Shown here in pieces: positions 1 to 6,592 of a DNA stretch of 12,018 nucleotides. Origin of the DNA: an uncultured Planctomycetaceae bacterium (GTDB lineage: Bacteria > Planctomycetota > Planctomycetia > Pirellulales > Pirellulaceae); assembly GCA_937967665.1 (NCBI GenBank), contig CALBSZ010000667.1:1-12018 (forward strand), in the 5' to 3' direction. The number at the start of each line of letters is the position of its first letter. Within the stretch, counting starts at the first letter, position 1. The translations under genes were made by a program, and so were the position numbers. The notes under the pieces are model-generated. The model was not told where the DNA came from and searched no databases. It saw only the letters and a program-made list of their open reading frames with translations.

Positions 1-771
1 CGCCGGGAATTGGGCCAGCCGGCAGCCAAAGTGCTGTGGGTCACCAACACCGTCAACCGCGCGATCGCCGCCGCCGAACGATGTGCAGCCCTCGACCCCA
101 TCGTTTATCACAGCCGTTTCCGCTATCGGGACCGTGTTGGGCGACACAAAGAGGTTATCGAACGGTTTCGCGACTCGTCGCAAAAAACGTTGGCGATTTG
201 TACGCAGGTCGCCGAAATGAGCCTGGACCTCTCGGCCACACTGCTTGTTTCCGAGTTAGCCCCGATTCCTGCCCTGATCCAACGGCTGGGTCGCTTGAAC
301 CGGCGAGCGAAAACTGCGGACGACCCCACTCGGCCGATTGCCGTTTACCGACCGCTTGACGATGACGGAAACCTGTCGCCGCTGCCGTACGACGCCGACC
401 AGCTTGAGAAGGCCGGTACCTGGCTAGACCGTTTGCCGGAGTCTATTTCGCAGCGAGACCTCGTAGAAACCTGGCGCGCGATCGACACGTCCGAAGACGA
501 TCCGGTCAGCCTTGATTCAACTTGGCTGGACGGAGTTTATCGGCGCGAAGTCAAGGAACTACGCAACGGCACACCCGGCATCACGGTTGTCTTGGAGCAC
601 GACGCGAGCGAAGTCCTGGCGCGCAGAGACCAACTGGCGCGCCTCGCCATTCCGATGACCCAGCCCCGCGGGCGCGATTGGCGCTCGTGGCCGGATTGCC
701 ATGGCGTACCGATTGCGTCGGCCGACAGTATTGCTTACGACGAGTTCACAGGAGCATCGTGGAGAGACTGA
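1..771 (+). CDS. cas3: CRISPR-associated helicase/nuclease Cas3, C-terminal part
   Basis: This is the 3' end of the cas3 gene. The frame is open from base 1, so the start and the N-terminal part, including any HD nuclease domain, lie outside the window. Cas3 is the ATP-dependent 3'-5' helicase recruited by the crRNA complex to unwind and shred target DNA. What is visible is the second RecA-like helicase domain: a stretch reading VLWVTNTVNRA, then HSRFRYRDR, then motif V (TQVAEMSLDLSATLLVSE), then motif VI (IQRLGRLNRRA), which holds the arginine fingers. About 150 residues follow, the usual Cas3 C-terminal accessory region. It is the first cas gene of the same-strand cluster and is followed by an unusually large gap before cas8a1 that holds repeat-like sequence. 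The family call is firm. Whether the HD domain is fused or separate cannot be seen. Confidence 0.93.
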   Translation, partial: RRELGQPAAKVLWVTNTVNRAIAAAERCAALDPIVYHSRFRYRDRVGRHKEVIERFRDSSQKTLAICTQVAEMSLDLSATLLVSELAPIPALIQRLGRLNRRAKTADDPTRPIAVYRPLDDDGNLSPLPYDADQLEKAGTWLDRLPESISQRDLVETWRAIDTSEDDPVSLDSTWLDGVYRREVKELRNGTPGITVVLEHDASEVLARRDQLARLAIPMTQPRGRDWRSWPDCHGVPIASADSIAYDEFTGASWRD

Positions 772-772
772 A

Positions 773-861
773 AACGCCTTTCGGCATCATAGCTGGAGAG
801 TCCGTCGCATTGCGACACAGCACAAATGCTCAACGCCTCAAAAGGCGGTCGCCGTCAAGCA
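773..861 (-). ncRNA. CRISPR-repeat-like pseudo-crRNA (CreR/CreA-type guide candidate)
   Basis: Read on the minus strand, this stretch resembles one repeat-spacer-repeat unit made of the nearby array's repeat. The first pseudo-repeat (861 down to 826) ends with AGGCGTTGAGCA at 838-827, identical to repeat positions 24-35, so it keeps the 5' handle, with T for the last C. Its hairpin is rebuilt from different bases: CGCCT, loop TTTG, AGGCG (847-834), a 5-bp stem at the same distance from the handle as in the true repeat. A spacer-like segment of 36 bases follows (825-790, beginning TTGTGCTGTGTCGC). The second pseudo-repeat, TGATGCCGAAAGGCGTT (789-773), matches repeat positions 14-30 in 17 of 17 bases. 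Keeping handle plus stem-loop first and only the stem-loop second is the layout known for CreA and CreR RNAs. A poor promoter-like pair (TTGCCA, 16 bases, TAGTTT; 924-897) faces the right way. No target for the spacer segment was found in the window. It could instead be the decayed relic of an array. Confidence 0.55.
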
Positions 862-917
862 CTTCGGTGCGGGCGTATTCGTTTGTTTCCACGACAAAAC
901 TATGAAATGAGCGTGAC

Positions 918-2585
918 ATGGCAAAGAAAACTCCCAAAACGCCGCCGCCGAACTCGTTGACGATGGATCTGTATGCGCCAGGGATGTCGTTGATCCATCG
1001 TGCGGGCATGGGCGGGCTGGCGGCGTCTCTCCGCTGGATCGAAGCCTGCGCGGAGCAGGGCGAGATTCCCAGTAAACGGCTTCCCGGCGGAAAATGGAAA
1101 GATGGCGAGCCGCCTTGGAAGATTGAGGCGACGCGGATCACGTTGAAGTTCGGCAAACCGGAAAGTGCAGGGGAATTCCTGCAGCGGGTGTTCGAACTGT
1201 CGTTTCAGATCCGCAAGGACGGGCTCATTTATCTGCCGGGGCAGTTCGACACGGAACCGAAAGCGGAAGTCCTGGCCGAAGTTCAAAACGGCTTGACGCT
1301 GTCCTTCATCCAGCACGGCAAGACACGCAAGCTTGACAAGACACCCACCGTCCATCAGTACGAGGCCAGTGGCGACGGCACGAAGATGGTTTCCGTCGAG
1401 TACAAAAAATGCTCGTGGTTCAAGCACCAAGACGGTTGGGATGTCCTGACAGACAAGCAAAGTTGCCTGGTGACGAACCCTATCGAAGTCATTGGGCCGC
1501 TGTGTCCGGGCGCTGTCGTGCGACACGTGGCGTTCACCACATCGACGAAAATCGCAGAACCGGTTGATCGTGTCCTGCCGCTTTACTTCAGCATCGTTGG
1601 GTGCCTTGTGCTACCGATCAACCGCGGCGTCGGAGCGTTGGTGATCCCGGAGGTCTCGGACCTGGAAGATTTCGCAGTCCTGAGGGCCGAGATGAGTCCT
1701 CATTCAGGTCGCCAGTGCCGGATCGCCGGCGCGACGGACGCGGCGCTCCAGGCACAGATCCGCGTCTGGGCCGCCAAGAAGAGTCGCTCCGGGCAGGTGC
1801 CGGGGTGCCACGCGGTGACGTTCCGGCCGACCAGTTGGGCGAGTCAGCAGAAGTCGCGGGTCGATGCATTCCTTGTCCCCGCCAGCGATGCACGATTGCT
1901 GCGGCAATTCGAGATCGCCCTGGACACGCTCAAGCCCCACGTTGCCACGACCGTGGCACCAAAGAAGAAAGCCGACGCACGCCCCGCGAAAAAGAAGAAG
2001 GCTGCTAAGAAACCGTCTGGCAACGATGCCGAGTACTTTTGGTCCGACAGCATCGTTCGGCCCTTGATCGCCGACAATCTCGCCCGGCAGTGGCCGTGGT
2101 ACAAGGGCTTCGCGGACTTGATGACCAAAGTCGATCCGGTTTCCAAAAAACCTAAACGATTGAAACTGTTCTTTGAAAAGGAGGGATTACACGCGATGAC
2201 CGAAAGCATTCCTTGGCAGGACGAAGGAGAATCGACCATCGTCCGCGCCGTCCATCAGGCGCTCAAACAGCGGCTGGGAGCCATCGCCGGCGAAAACAAG
2301 GGCAACGCTGGTGGCATGAAGAACCGCATGCGCGGCGAATTCGATAAATGGCGTCTGGCATTTGCCGGAGCCAAGACCGAAGACCAGTTTCGCCACGCGC
2401 TTTGCGATCTGTTCGGCCGCGCCGGCGTCAATCCGGTGCTACGGGAGAAGTGGGAAACGATCCTGCCGTGGTTAAGCCATCCGCAAAAATGGCAGCTTGC
2501 CCGCGACCTGAGTCTGCTGGCCATTGCCAGCTACAAGGGAACGGGCGAGAAAGAACTGGAACAGGAAACGCCTGTGAAAGATTGA
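918..2585 (+). CDS. cas8a1: type I (MYXAN/dev-type) CRISPR-associated protein Cas8a1, Csx13/Cmx1-like large subunit
   Basis: This encodes a 555-residue protein recognised as the Cas8a1/Csx13 (DevT-like) large subunit of a dev-type crRNA complex. Such subunits read the PAM and recruit Cas3. The N terminus shows the family hallmark LYAPGMSLIHRAGMGGLAASL (residues about 18-38). The protein splits into an N-terminal part (to about 340), a very basic linker (about 348-366, mostly lysine and alanine) and a helical C-terminal part starting with AEYFWSDSIVRPL. The C-terminal part corresponds to the region often treated as a separate Csx13 C-terminal domain. The ATG at 918 has only a weak ribosome-binding site; a start-stop mini-frame (ATG AAA TGA, 902-910) lies just upstream. 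It is followed 69 bases later by cas7, with a strong hairpin between them. An internal start at 2196 may also produce a small subunit. The family call rests on recognition of the N-terminal motif and gene order. Confidence 0.88.
   Translation: MAKKTPKTPPPNSLTMDLYAPGMSLIHRAGMGGLAASLRWIEACAEQGEIPSKRLPGGKWKDGEPPWKIEATRITLKFGKPESAGEFLQRVFELSFQIRKDGLIYLPGQFDTEPKAEVLAEVQNGLTLSFIQHGKTRKLDKTPTVHQYEASGDGTKMVSVEYKKCSWFKHQDGWDVLTDKQSCLVTNPIEVIGPLCPGAVVRHVAFTTSTKIAEPVDRVLPLYFSIVGCLVLPINRGVGALVIPEVSDLEDFAVLRAEMSPHSGRQCRIAGATDAALQAQIRVWAAKKSRSGQVPGCHAVTFRPTSWASQQKSRVDAFLVPASDARLLRQFEIALDTLKPHVATTVAPKKKADARPAKKKKAAKKPSGNDAEYFWSDSIVRPLIADNLARQWPWYKGFADLMTKVDPVSKKPKRLKLFFEKEGLHAMTESIPWQDEGESTIVRAVHQALKQRLGAIAGENKGNAGGMKNRMRGEFDKWRLAFAGAKTEDQFRHALCDLFGRAGVNPVLREKWETILPWLSHPQKWQLARDLSLLAIASYKGTGEKELEQETPVKD
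2176..2185 (+). promoter_or_regulatory. internal Shine-Dalgarno sequence within cas8a1
   Basis: AAAAGGAGGG lies 10 bases before an in-frame ATG at 2196. It is the best match to the anti-Shine-Dalgarno sequence that I noticed in the cas cluster, better than the site of cas8a1 itself. It overlaps the codons for Glu-Lys-Glu-Gly, so chance codon use is an alternative explanation. Confidence 0.5.
2196..2585 (+). CDS. putative Cas11-like small subunit from internal translation start in cas8a1
   Basis: Starting at the ATG at 2196, codon 427 of cas8a1 and in the same frame, the 3' end of the gene would give a separate 129-residue protein (MTESIPWQDEGEST...). It is predominantly helical in appearance, rich in Lys, Arg, Glu and Ala, with no signal peptide. 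Cas11 small subunits of type I complexes are helical proteins of about 110-150 residues that line the crRNA-target duplex. In subtypes I-B, I-C and I-D they are known to be made from an internal start inside the large-subunit gene. No separate cas11 gene is visible here. The strong Shine-Dalgarno sequence at 2176-2185 and the size support the same arrangement. The claim is inference; the segment may only be the C-terminal domain of Cas8a1. Confidence 0.45.
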   Translation: MTESIPWQDEGESTIVRAVHQALKQRLGAIAGENKGNAGGMKNRMRGEFDKWRLAFAGAKTEDQFRHALCDLFGRAGVNPVLREKWETILPWLSHPQKWQLARDLSLLAIASYKGTGEKELEQETPVKD

Positions 2586-2597
2586 TTCAACCTCAGC

Positions 2598-2624
2598 GTC
2601 GCCTTTCGCGGAGCGAAAGGCGAC
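2598..2624 (+). promoter_or_regulatory. perfect 12-bp hairpin between cas8a1 and cas7
   Basis: GTCGCCTTTCGC (2598-2609), loop GGA, GCGAAAGGCGAC (2613-2624) form a perfect inverted repeat in the only sizeable gap of the cas8a1-cas7-cas5 run. No T-run follows, so it does not look like an intrinsic terminator. Its position 31 bases before the cas7 start suggests an RNA processing or 5'-stabilising element that would raise cas7 expression over cas8a1, since Cas7 is needed in several copies per complex. The arm CGAAAGGCG equals nine bases of the CRISPR repeat hairpin (repeat positions 20-28). Confidence 0.6.
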
Positions 2625-2654
2625 ATTACTCGATTTCAAAAGGACAACTAACTC

Positions 2655-3563
2655 ATGAGTCTCCACGTTTTCGCGAACATCGTCACCGGTTTCGGTACCG
2701 CCGCCAACAATCGCGGCGAGACCGAAGGCAACATCACCACACTGCAAAAGCTGATTTGGAAAGGCCAGCCGCATACCACCGTCAGTGCCGAAGCCATCCG
2801 CTTCGCGCTCCGTCGTTTGCTGGCCGATTCCGAGCCCACCAACCGCCGCTGGGACGAGTTGCAACGGGCGAATGTCTGGGAAGATCACCAATTCATCGGT
2901 TGGGCCAAAGCGAAAGGCAAAGTCTTTATTGACGACGATTTGCTGGGCTTTATGACCGCCGAGGCCGCGAACGAAGAGGGCAAGGCAGGTTCCGCCAACG
3001 TGCGACTCGCCGTGCTGGAATTTTCCCGGGCCGTGTGGTTAACTCCCTGGCCCGGCGACTTCACCTTCAATGCCGCATCACCCGGTGCCACTCCGTCGGC
3101 GGCGAAAAAGGGATCCAACCCCGTGCCCTACGGAACGGAAATGCACGCCACGCGATATCAATACGGCTTTGCCCTCACCCCGGAACGCCTGCGGGATCCG
3201 TCACGAGCAGCCGCAGCCATCGCCGCACTTTGCGCGCTGGGCACAGTGGCGGGAAATCACGGCCGGTTCTTGTTCGACTTCTCTCCCGACGCAGTCATCT
3301 TGCGTATTACCGACGACCCGGCTCCGCGGCTGCTGTACTGTTTCGACTCGGACGATGACGGGCAAACCCTCCACGCCCGTAGTTTGCTGGCGCGTCTCGC
3401 GGCAGGCGACATAACGATCGATGAACTTATCGTCGGCGTGAGCGACCTTGAATGCCCATTGGCTCGCAATTGCAAAGAAGCCCGGCTGAACGTATTCGGT
3501 GTGAAAGCTGCCGCGCAGCAAGCCGTGGCTCGCATCAATGAATCTCTGTCGGTAAAGGGTTAA
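2655..3563 (+). CDS. cas7: type I CRISPR-associated protein Cas7 (Cst2/DevR family)
   Basis: This encodes a 302-residue Cas7 backbone protein of the DevR family, which polymerises along the spacer part of the crRNA. The N terminus, MSLHVFANIVTGFGTAANNRGETEGN, followed by LQKLIWKGQPHTTVSAEAIRFALRR, is typical of the family: the opening beta strand of the RRM-like fold and then a helix with a conserved Ser-x-x-x-x-R pattern. A later block, GTVAGNHGRFLFDFSPDAVILRITDDP (residues about 212-238), also matches DevR-type Cas7 proteins. Length is normal for the family. The ATG at 2655 is preceded by AAAAGGA with about 10 bases of spacing. The stop codon overlaps the cas5 start in TAATG, which implies coupled translation. 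In Myxococcus the homologue DevR also controls its own operon, which is relevant to the guide-like RNA upstream of cas8a1. Confidence 0.93.
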   Translation: MSLHVFANIVTGFGTAANNRGETEGNITTLQKLIWKGQPHTTVSAEAIRFALRRLLADSEPTNRRWDELQRANVWEDHQFIGWAKAKGKVFIDDDLLGFMTAEAANEEGKAGSANVRLAVLEFSRAVWLTPWPGDFTFNAASPGATPSAAKKGSNPVPYGTEMHATRYQYGFALTPERLRDPSRAAAAIAALCALGTVAGNHGRFLFDFSPDAVILRITDDPAPRLLYCFDSDDDGQTLHARSLLARLAAGDITIDELIVGVSDLECPLARNCKEARLNVFGVKAAAQQAVARINESLSVKG

Positions 3564-4207
3564 TGATGATTGGACTGTACGTTACCGTACCGGTCGCCTG
3601 TTTTCGCAAAGCCCTGACTCGCGAGTATTTGGAAACCAGTGACGTGCCACCGCCGGCAACTTGCTACGGCTTTTTATTGTCGCTAGTCGGTGAAAAAGAT
3701 CGCCTGCGGCACATCGGCGCGCGGGTCACTGCAGGGCTGCTCGACGAGCCGGATCGCAGTGTCGTGCTGCGAACGGTTTGGCGGGTCAAGAGCCGGCCGC
3801 TCGGTTCCGCTGGGAACACACGGCCCGACTATCAGCAACTGCTAAGTGGCGTGCGGCTGGTCATTTGGCTAGACTCATCCGACGAGAACATATCCAACGG
3901 GCCTGACTGCCTGGAGTCTCGGGTTGAGGCGGCTTTGGCCCCGGAACGGCGAGGAGCGATTGAACGTTTCGGAGGATTGAGTCTAGGCGAGAGCACACAT
4001 CTGGTGGACGAAGTGTCGGCCTGGCCTTCGAACTCCTGTCAGTCAGGCCGTGTGTTCCTGCTGTCGGGGAAAGGCAAGTTGACGGCGCCCGTTTGGGTCG
4101 ATCACGTCGGTTCGGCTGGAACGAATTATGTGACCGGCGAATTGCGAACCATGTCGCTTGCGGCACCGGAGCCTTCACTGATTCCACGCATTGAGCCAAA
4201 AACGTGA
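3563..4207 (+). CDS. cas5: type I CRISPR-associated protein Cas5 (Cmx5/DevS family)
   Basis: This encodes a 214-residue Cas5 protein, the subunit that caps the 5' handle of the crRNA. The N-terminal RRM half is clear: GLYVTVPVACFRKALTREYL, then TSDVPPPATCYGFLLSLVGEKDRLRHIGARV, the conserved PPPAT-GFLLSLVGE block of Cas5. A glycine-rich segment, IERFGGLSLGESTHLVDEVSAW (residues about 133-154), is the G-rich loop of the DevS-type second half. Two ATG codons in tandem are available at 3563 and 3566. The first overlaps the cas7 stop (TAATG), and GGTAAAGGG lies just upstream. The function follows from the family; the DevS grouping follows from the neighbours Cas8a1 and DevR-type Cas7. Confidence 0.92.
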   Translation: MMIGLYVTVPVACFRKALTREYLETSDVPPPATCYGFLLSLVGEKDRLRHIGARVTAGLLDEPDRSVVLRTVWRVKSRPLGSAGNTRPDYQQLLSGVRLVIWLDSSDENISNGPDCLESRVEAALAPERRGAIERFGGLSLGESTHLVDEVSAWPSNSCQSGRVFLLSGKGKLTAPVWVDHVGSAGTNYVTGELRTMSLAAPEPSLIPRIEPKT

Positions 4208-4234
4208 CAGAGGTTGCCCTGGAAACGAACGCTC

Positions 4235-4768
4235 ATGGGAAGAATTTGCAAAGTTTGCGGCTGCCACCGGCCGCATGAAAAGTTTGGCGGACGCGGCGAG
4301 CGGCGGTATGTCTGTAAGGAATGCCGCAAAATGCCGAAGGCCAATCGGCTGCGGATGCTGCTGACTGATGAAGTGCTCGGCTTCCTGCAACAAAGCAACA
4401 TCTCGAAGAAGAATATCACCCGGCTGACGGTTATCGAGCAGTGCGGTATTGACGATGTCGCACGGCTGGCGACCGTGGTCCGCGAAATTGCGATTGCCAA
4501 ACCCGGTAAGCGGAAACGCTGGAACTTCGTCCGCAGGGGGCGACCACAGCTCTTTCAGCAAGCCCTGGACGTCGGACTGATCGATCCCGAGGAGGATTGG
4601 GATAACTCGCTCGGCGCGGAACCATTTCCTGGCGTGGACGATTGCGACGCACGGTTCGACCCGTTTGACCGCTGGAACGAATTCGGCCGTGACGGCTCGG
4701 GCTACCAATGCGAGCCAGCTGACAACTCGACAGCAAACAACGACGATACGTTACAGATTCCATTCTGA
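4235..4768 (+). CDS. zinc-ribbon protein of unknown function in the cas operon
   Basis: I do not recognise the function of this 177-residue protein. It opens with a zinc-ribbon: Cys5-x2-Cys8, then Cys27-x2-Cys30, with basic residues between (RGERRYVCKECRK). A helical middle follows (LLTDEVLGFLQQSNISKKNITRLTVIEQ), then a basic patch (KPGKRKRWNFVRRGRPQLF, about 105-123) and an acidic, Asp/Asn-rich tail. Zinc-ribbon plus basic patch suggests nucleic-acid binding. I chose the ATG at 4235 (MGRICKVCG) because GGAA lies about 10 bases upstream and the ribbon begins at once. An upstream TTG at 4214 would add seven residues but overlaps nothing useful. It sits in the cas gene run, 27 bases after cas5 and 57 before cas4-cas1, where no core dev-type cas gene is expected. 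It may be a local accessory protein or an inserted passenger. It shows no Cas6 signature, such as the C-terminal glycine-rich loop. Confidence 0.8.
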   Translation: MGRICKVCGCHRPHEKFGGRGERRYVCKECRKMPKANRLRMLLTDEVLGFLQQSNISKKNITRLTVIEQCGIDDVARLATVVREIAIAKPGKRKRWNFVRRGRPQLFQQALDVGLIDPEEDWDNSLGAEPFPGVDDCDARFDPFDRWNEFGRDGSGYQCEPADNSTANNDDTLQIPF

Positions 4769-4788
4769 CAGGAAAGATCATTCACGGA

Positions 4789-4825
4789 GGAGCCACGAAC
4801 ACCCTTTTTTGTGAGGTTTGGCTCC
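4789..4825 (+). promoter_or_regulatory. possible RBS-sequestering hairpin before cas4-cas1
   Basis: GGAGCCA (4789-4795) pairs exactly with TGGCTCC (4819-4825), which touches the ATG at 4826. The loop contains the likely ribosome-binding site GTGAGG (4811-4816) and a run of six T (4805-4810). Folding would hide the start region of the adaptation gene. Only 7 bp with a large loop, so the structure is modest. Confidence 0.35.
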
Positions 4826-6568
4826 ATGACCATCGATCATGCCAGTTCTGGTACCGCCCCCAACAGCTCCTTCCCCGCCGATGACGGTCCGCCGATCCGC
4901 GTGATGGCGTTGCACGCGCTGCTGTACTGCGAGCGGCTGTTCTATCTGGAAGAAGTCGAAGAGATCCGCCTCGCCGATCATGCGGTCTATGCCGGCCGTA
5001 GGCTGCACGACGACGTCGCCGGGCTGGACGACGAAACACCGGAACGCCGTAGCGTCGAGGTGGCCAGCGAAGAGTGGGGTGTCTTCGGCAAGGTCGATGC
5101 CGTTCGCCGACGCGATGGTGTGTGGGTTGCCTACGAACACAAACGTGGACGCTGCCGCCGCGGCGACAGCAAGGAAGTCTTGCCCTGGCCCAGCGAGCGG
5201 ATTCAGGCCACCGCCGAGGCCGGTGTCCTCGGAGATGCATTGGGCGCACCCGTATCACAGGCCCGCGTCCGCTCTCACGCCGACAACGTGACAGCGATCA
5301 TCGAGGTCGATCAGCAATCACGGTCGGACTTGCGTGACTCCATCGGCCGAGCCCGGCAACTGCGCAAAACCACCCAGCGCCCGCCCGTGACGGAGAACGA
5401 AAACCTTTGTCCCCGCTGCTCGCTGGCACCGGTCTGTTTGCCGGAAGAGGAGAGACTCGGAAGCCCCACTGCTGACTTGCCGAAGCAAGTGCCGGACACG
5501 GCAGCTGGCCAACCAGCTCCGCGGCCTACTCCGCGGCTCTTTCCCTCGAACCGCCAGCGGCAGACATTGCACATCACCCAGCCGCGGGCACGGATCGGAC
5601 GCCGCGGCGAGACGCTCGTTGTCACTACCGATGACGGCACCGAGAAGATCCCAGTCCACCAGGTTGATAGCGTATTGATACATGGCTACGGCCAGATTTC
5701 CACCCAAGCTATTGCGCTTTGTTCCTATCACGGCGTGGCCGTCCAGTGGCTGACCGGCGGCGGCAAGTTCGTTGCCGGCACAACTGCTTCGCCCGGTCGG
5801 GTGCAGCAGCGGCTGCGGCAATACGAGGCGCTGGTCGACCCGAGGCGGCGGCTGGAATTGGCGCGGCGACTGGTCCATGCCAAAGTCGAAACACAGCTGC
5901 GTTACGTCCTGCGGGCAACCCGCCGCCAGCCGGACCGCCGCTCGGCCGTCGCCGCCGAGATCGAACGCTGCCGCGAGGCATTGCGAAAGCTGGAACACGC
6001 CACAACTGCCGACACGCTGCTCGGCTTGGAAGGCATTGCCGCCAAGGCCTACTTCGCTGCCGTGCCTCGCCTGCTGGCGGATGCGGTTCCCGCTGAACTA
6101 CGGCCTTCCGGTCGCTCGAAACACCCGCCCCGCGACTGCTTCAATGCGGCGCTGAGCTTTGGATATGCGTTGATCCAGTCGCTGGTGCATCGCAGCATCG
6201 TCGCGGTCGGCTTGGAGCCGGCGTGCGGGTTCTATCACCAGCCTCGCTCGGCGGCTCCTCCTCTGATGCTCGATCTGATGGAGCTGTTTCGCACGCCCTT
6301 GTGGGAGATGCCGCTGATCGGCAGTCTGAACCGTGGCCAGTGGAATACCGACGCCGACTTCCAGGTCGCGAAGGATCACGTGTGGCTTTCGGATTCCGGA
6401 CGCAAGAAGGCAATTGGATTGTTCGAGCAGCGGTTGCAGGAGTCGCATAAACATCCGCACACGGGCCAGTCGCTGGAATACGCCCGCATTGTCGAGTTGG
6501 AGGTTCGTCTGTTGGAGAAGGAGTGGACAGGATGCCCAGGCATGTTCGCACAACTGAGGATGAGATAG
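4826..6568 (+). CDS. cas4-cas1: CRISPR-associated Cas4-Cas1 fusion protein
   Basis: This encodes one protein of 580 residues that joins the Cas4 nuclease, which trims pre-spacers at the PAM, to the Cas1 integrase. The Cas4 part (to about 210) has Cys35 in ALLYCERLFYLEE, the RecB-type nuclease residues Asp91 (GKVDAV) and Glu104-x-Lys106 (YEHKRG), and the C-terminal Cys195-x2-Cys198-x5-Cys204 (LCPRCSLAPVC); the four cysteines would hold an Fe-S cluster. A Pro/Ala-rich linker (about 211-245) leads to Cas1, which starts near LHITQPRARIGRRG. Cas1 metal ligands are present: Glu402 (LLGLEGIAAKAYF), His471 (GFYHQPRS), and Asp483 and Glu486 (MLDLMELFR). All catalytic residues of both halves appear intact. 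I chose the ATG at 4826 over the GTG at 4811 because GAGG lies 9 bases before it. Cas2 follows after 24 bases. The fusion is best known from type I-G (I-U) loci, but it also occurs with dev-type systems. Confidence 0.96.
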   Translation: MTIDHASSGTAPNSSFPADDGPPIRVMALHALLYCERLFYLEEVEEIRLADHAVYAGRRLHDDVAGLDDETPERRSVEVASEEWGVFGKVDAVRRRDGVWVAYEHKRGRCRRGDSKEVLPWPSERIQATAEAGVLGDALGAPVSQARVRSHADNVTAIIEVDQQSRSDLRDSIGRARQLRKTTQRPPVTENENLCPRCSLAPVCLPEEERLGSPTADLPKQVPDTAAGQPAPRPTPRLFPSNRQRQTLHITQPRARIGRRGETLVVTTDDGTEKIPVHQVDSVLIHGYGQISTQAIALCSYHGVAVQWLTGGGKFVAGTTASPGRVQQRLRQYEALVDPRRRLELARRLVHAKVETQLRYVLRATRRQPDRRSAVAAEIERCREALRKLEHATTADTLLGLEGIAAKAYFAAVPRLLADAVPAELRPSGRSKHPPRDCFNAALSFGYALIQSLVHRSIVAVGLEPACGFYHQPRSAAPPLMLDLMELFRTPLWEMPLIGSLNRGQWNTDADFQVAKDHVWLSDSGRKKAIGLFEQRLQESHKHPHTGQSLEYARIVELEVRLLEKEWTGCPGMFAQLRMR

Positions 6569-6592
6569 TTTGTTTCCTGGTGGAGGTTCAAC

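Noticed and set aside
522..910. Open frames extending from the cas3 end into the cas3-cas8a1 gap
   Set aside because: Arg-rich shadows without a start signal. The repeat-like sequence explains the gap better, and no small toxin of CreT type could be supported.
1606..1612. TTGTGCT inside cas8a1 as a target of the guide-like RNA
   Set aside because: Only seven bases match and it lies deep in a coding region; chance level. The nearby target, if any, is probably outside the window.
4826..6568. Type I-G (I-U) assignment because of the Cas4-Cas1 fusion
   Set aside because: No Csb1, Csb2 or Csx17-like proteins are present; the effector genes match Cas8a1/DevR/DevS.
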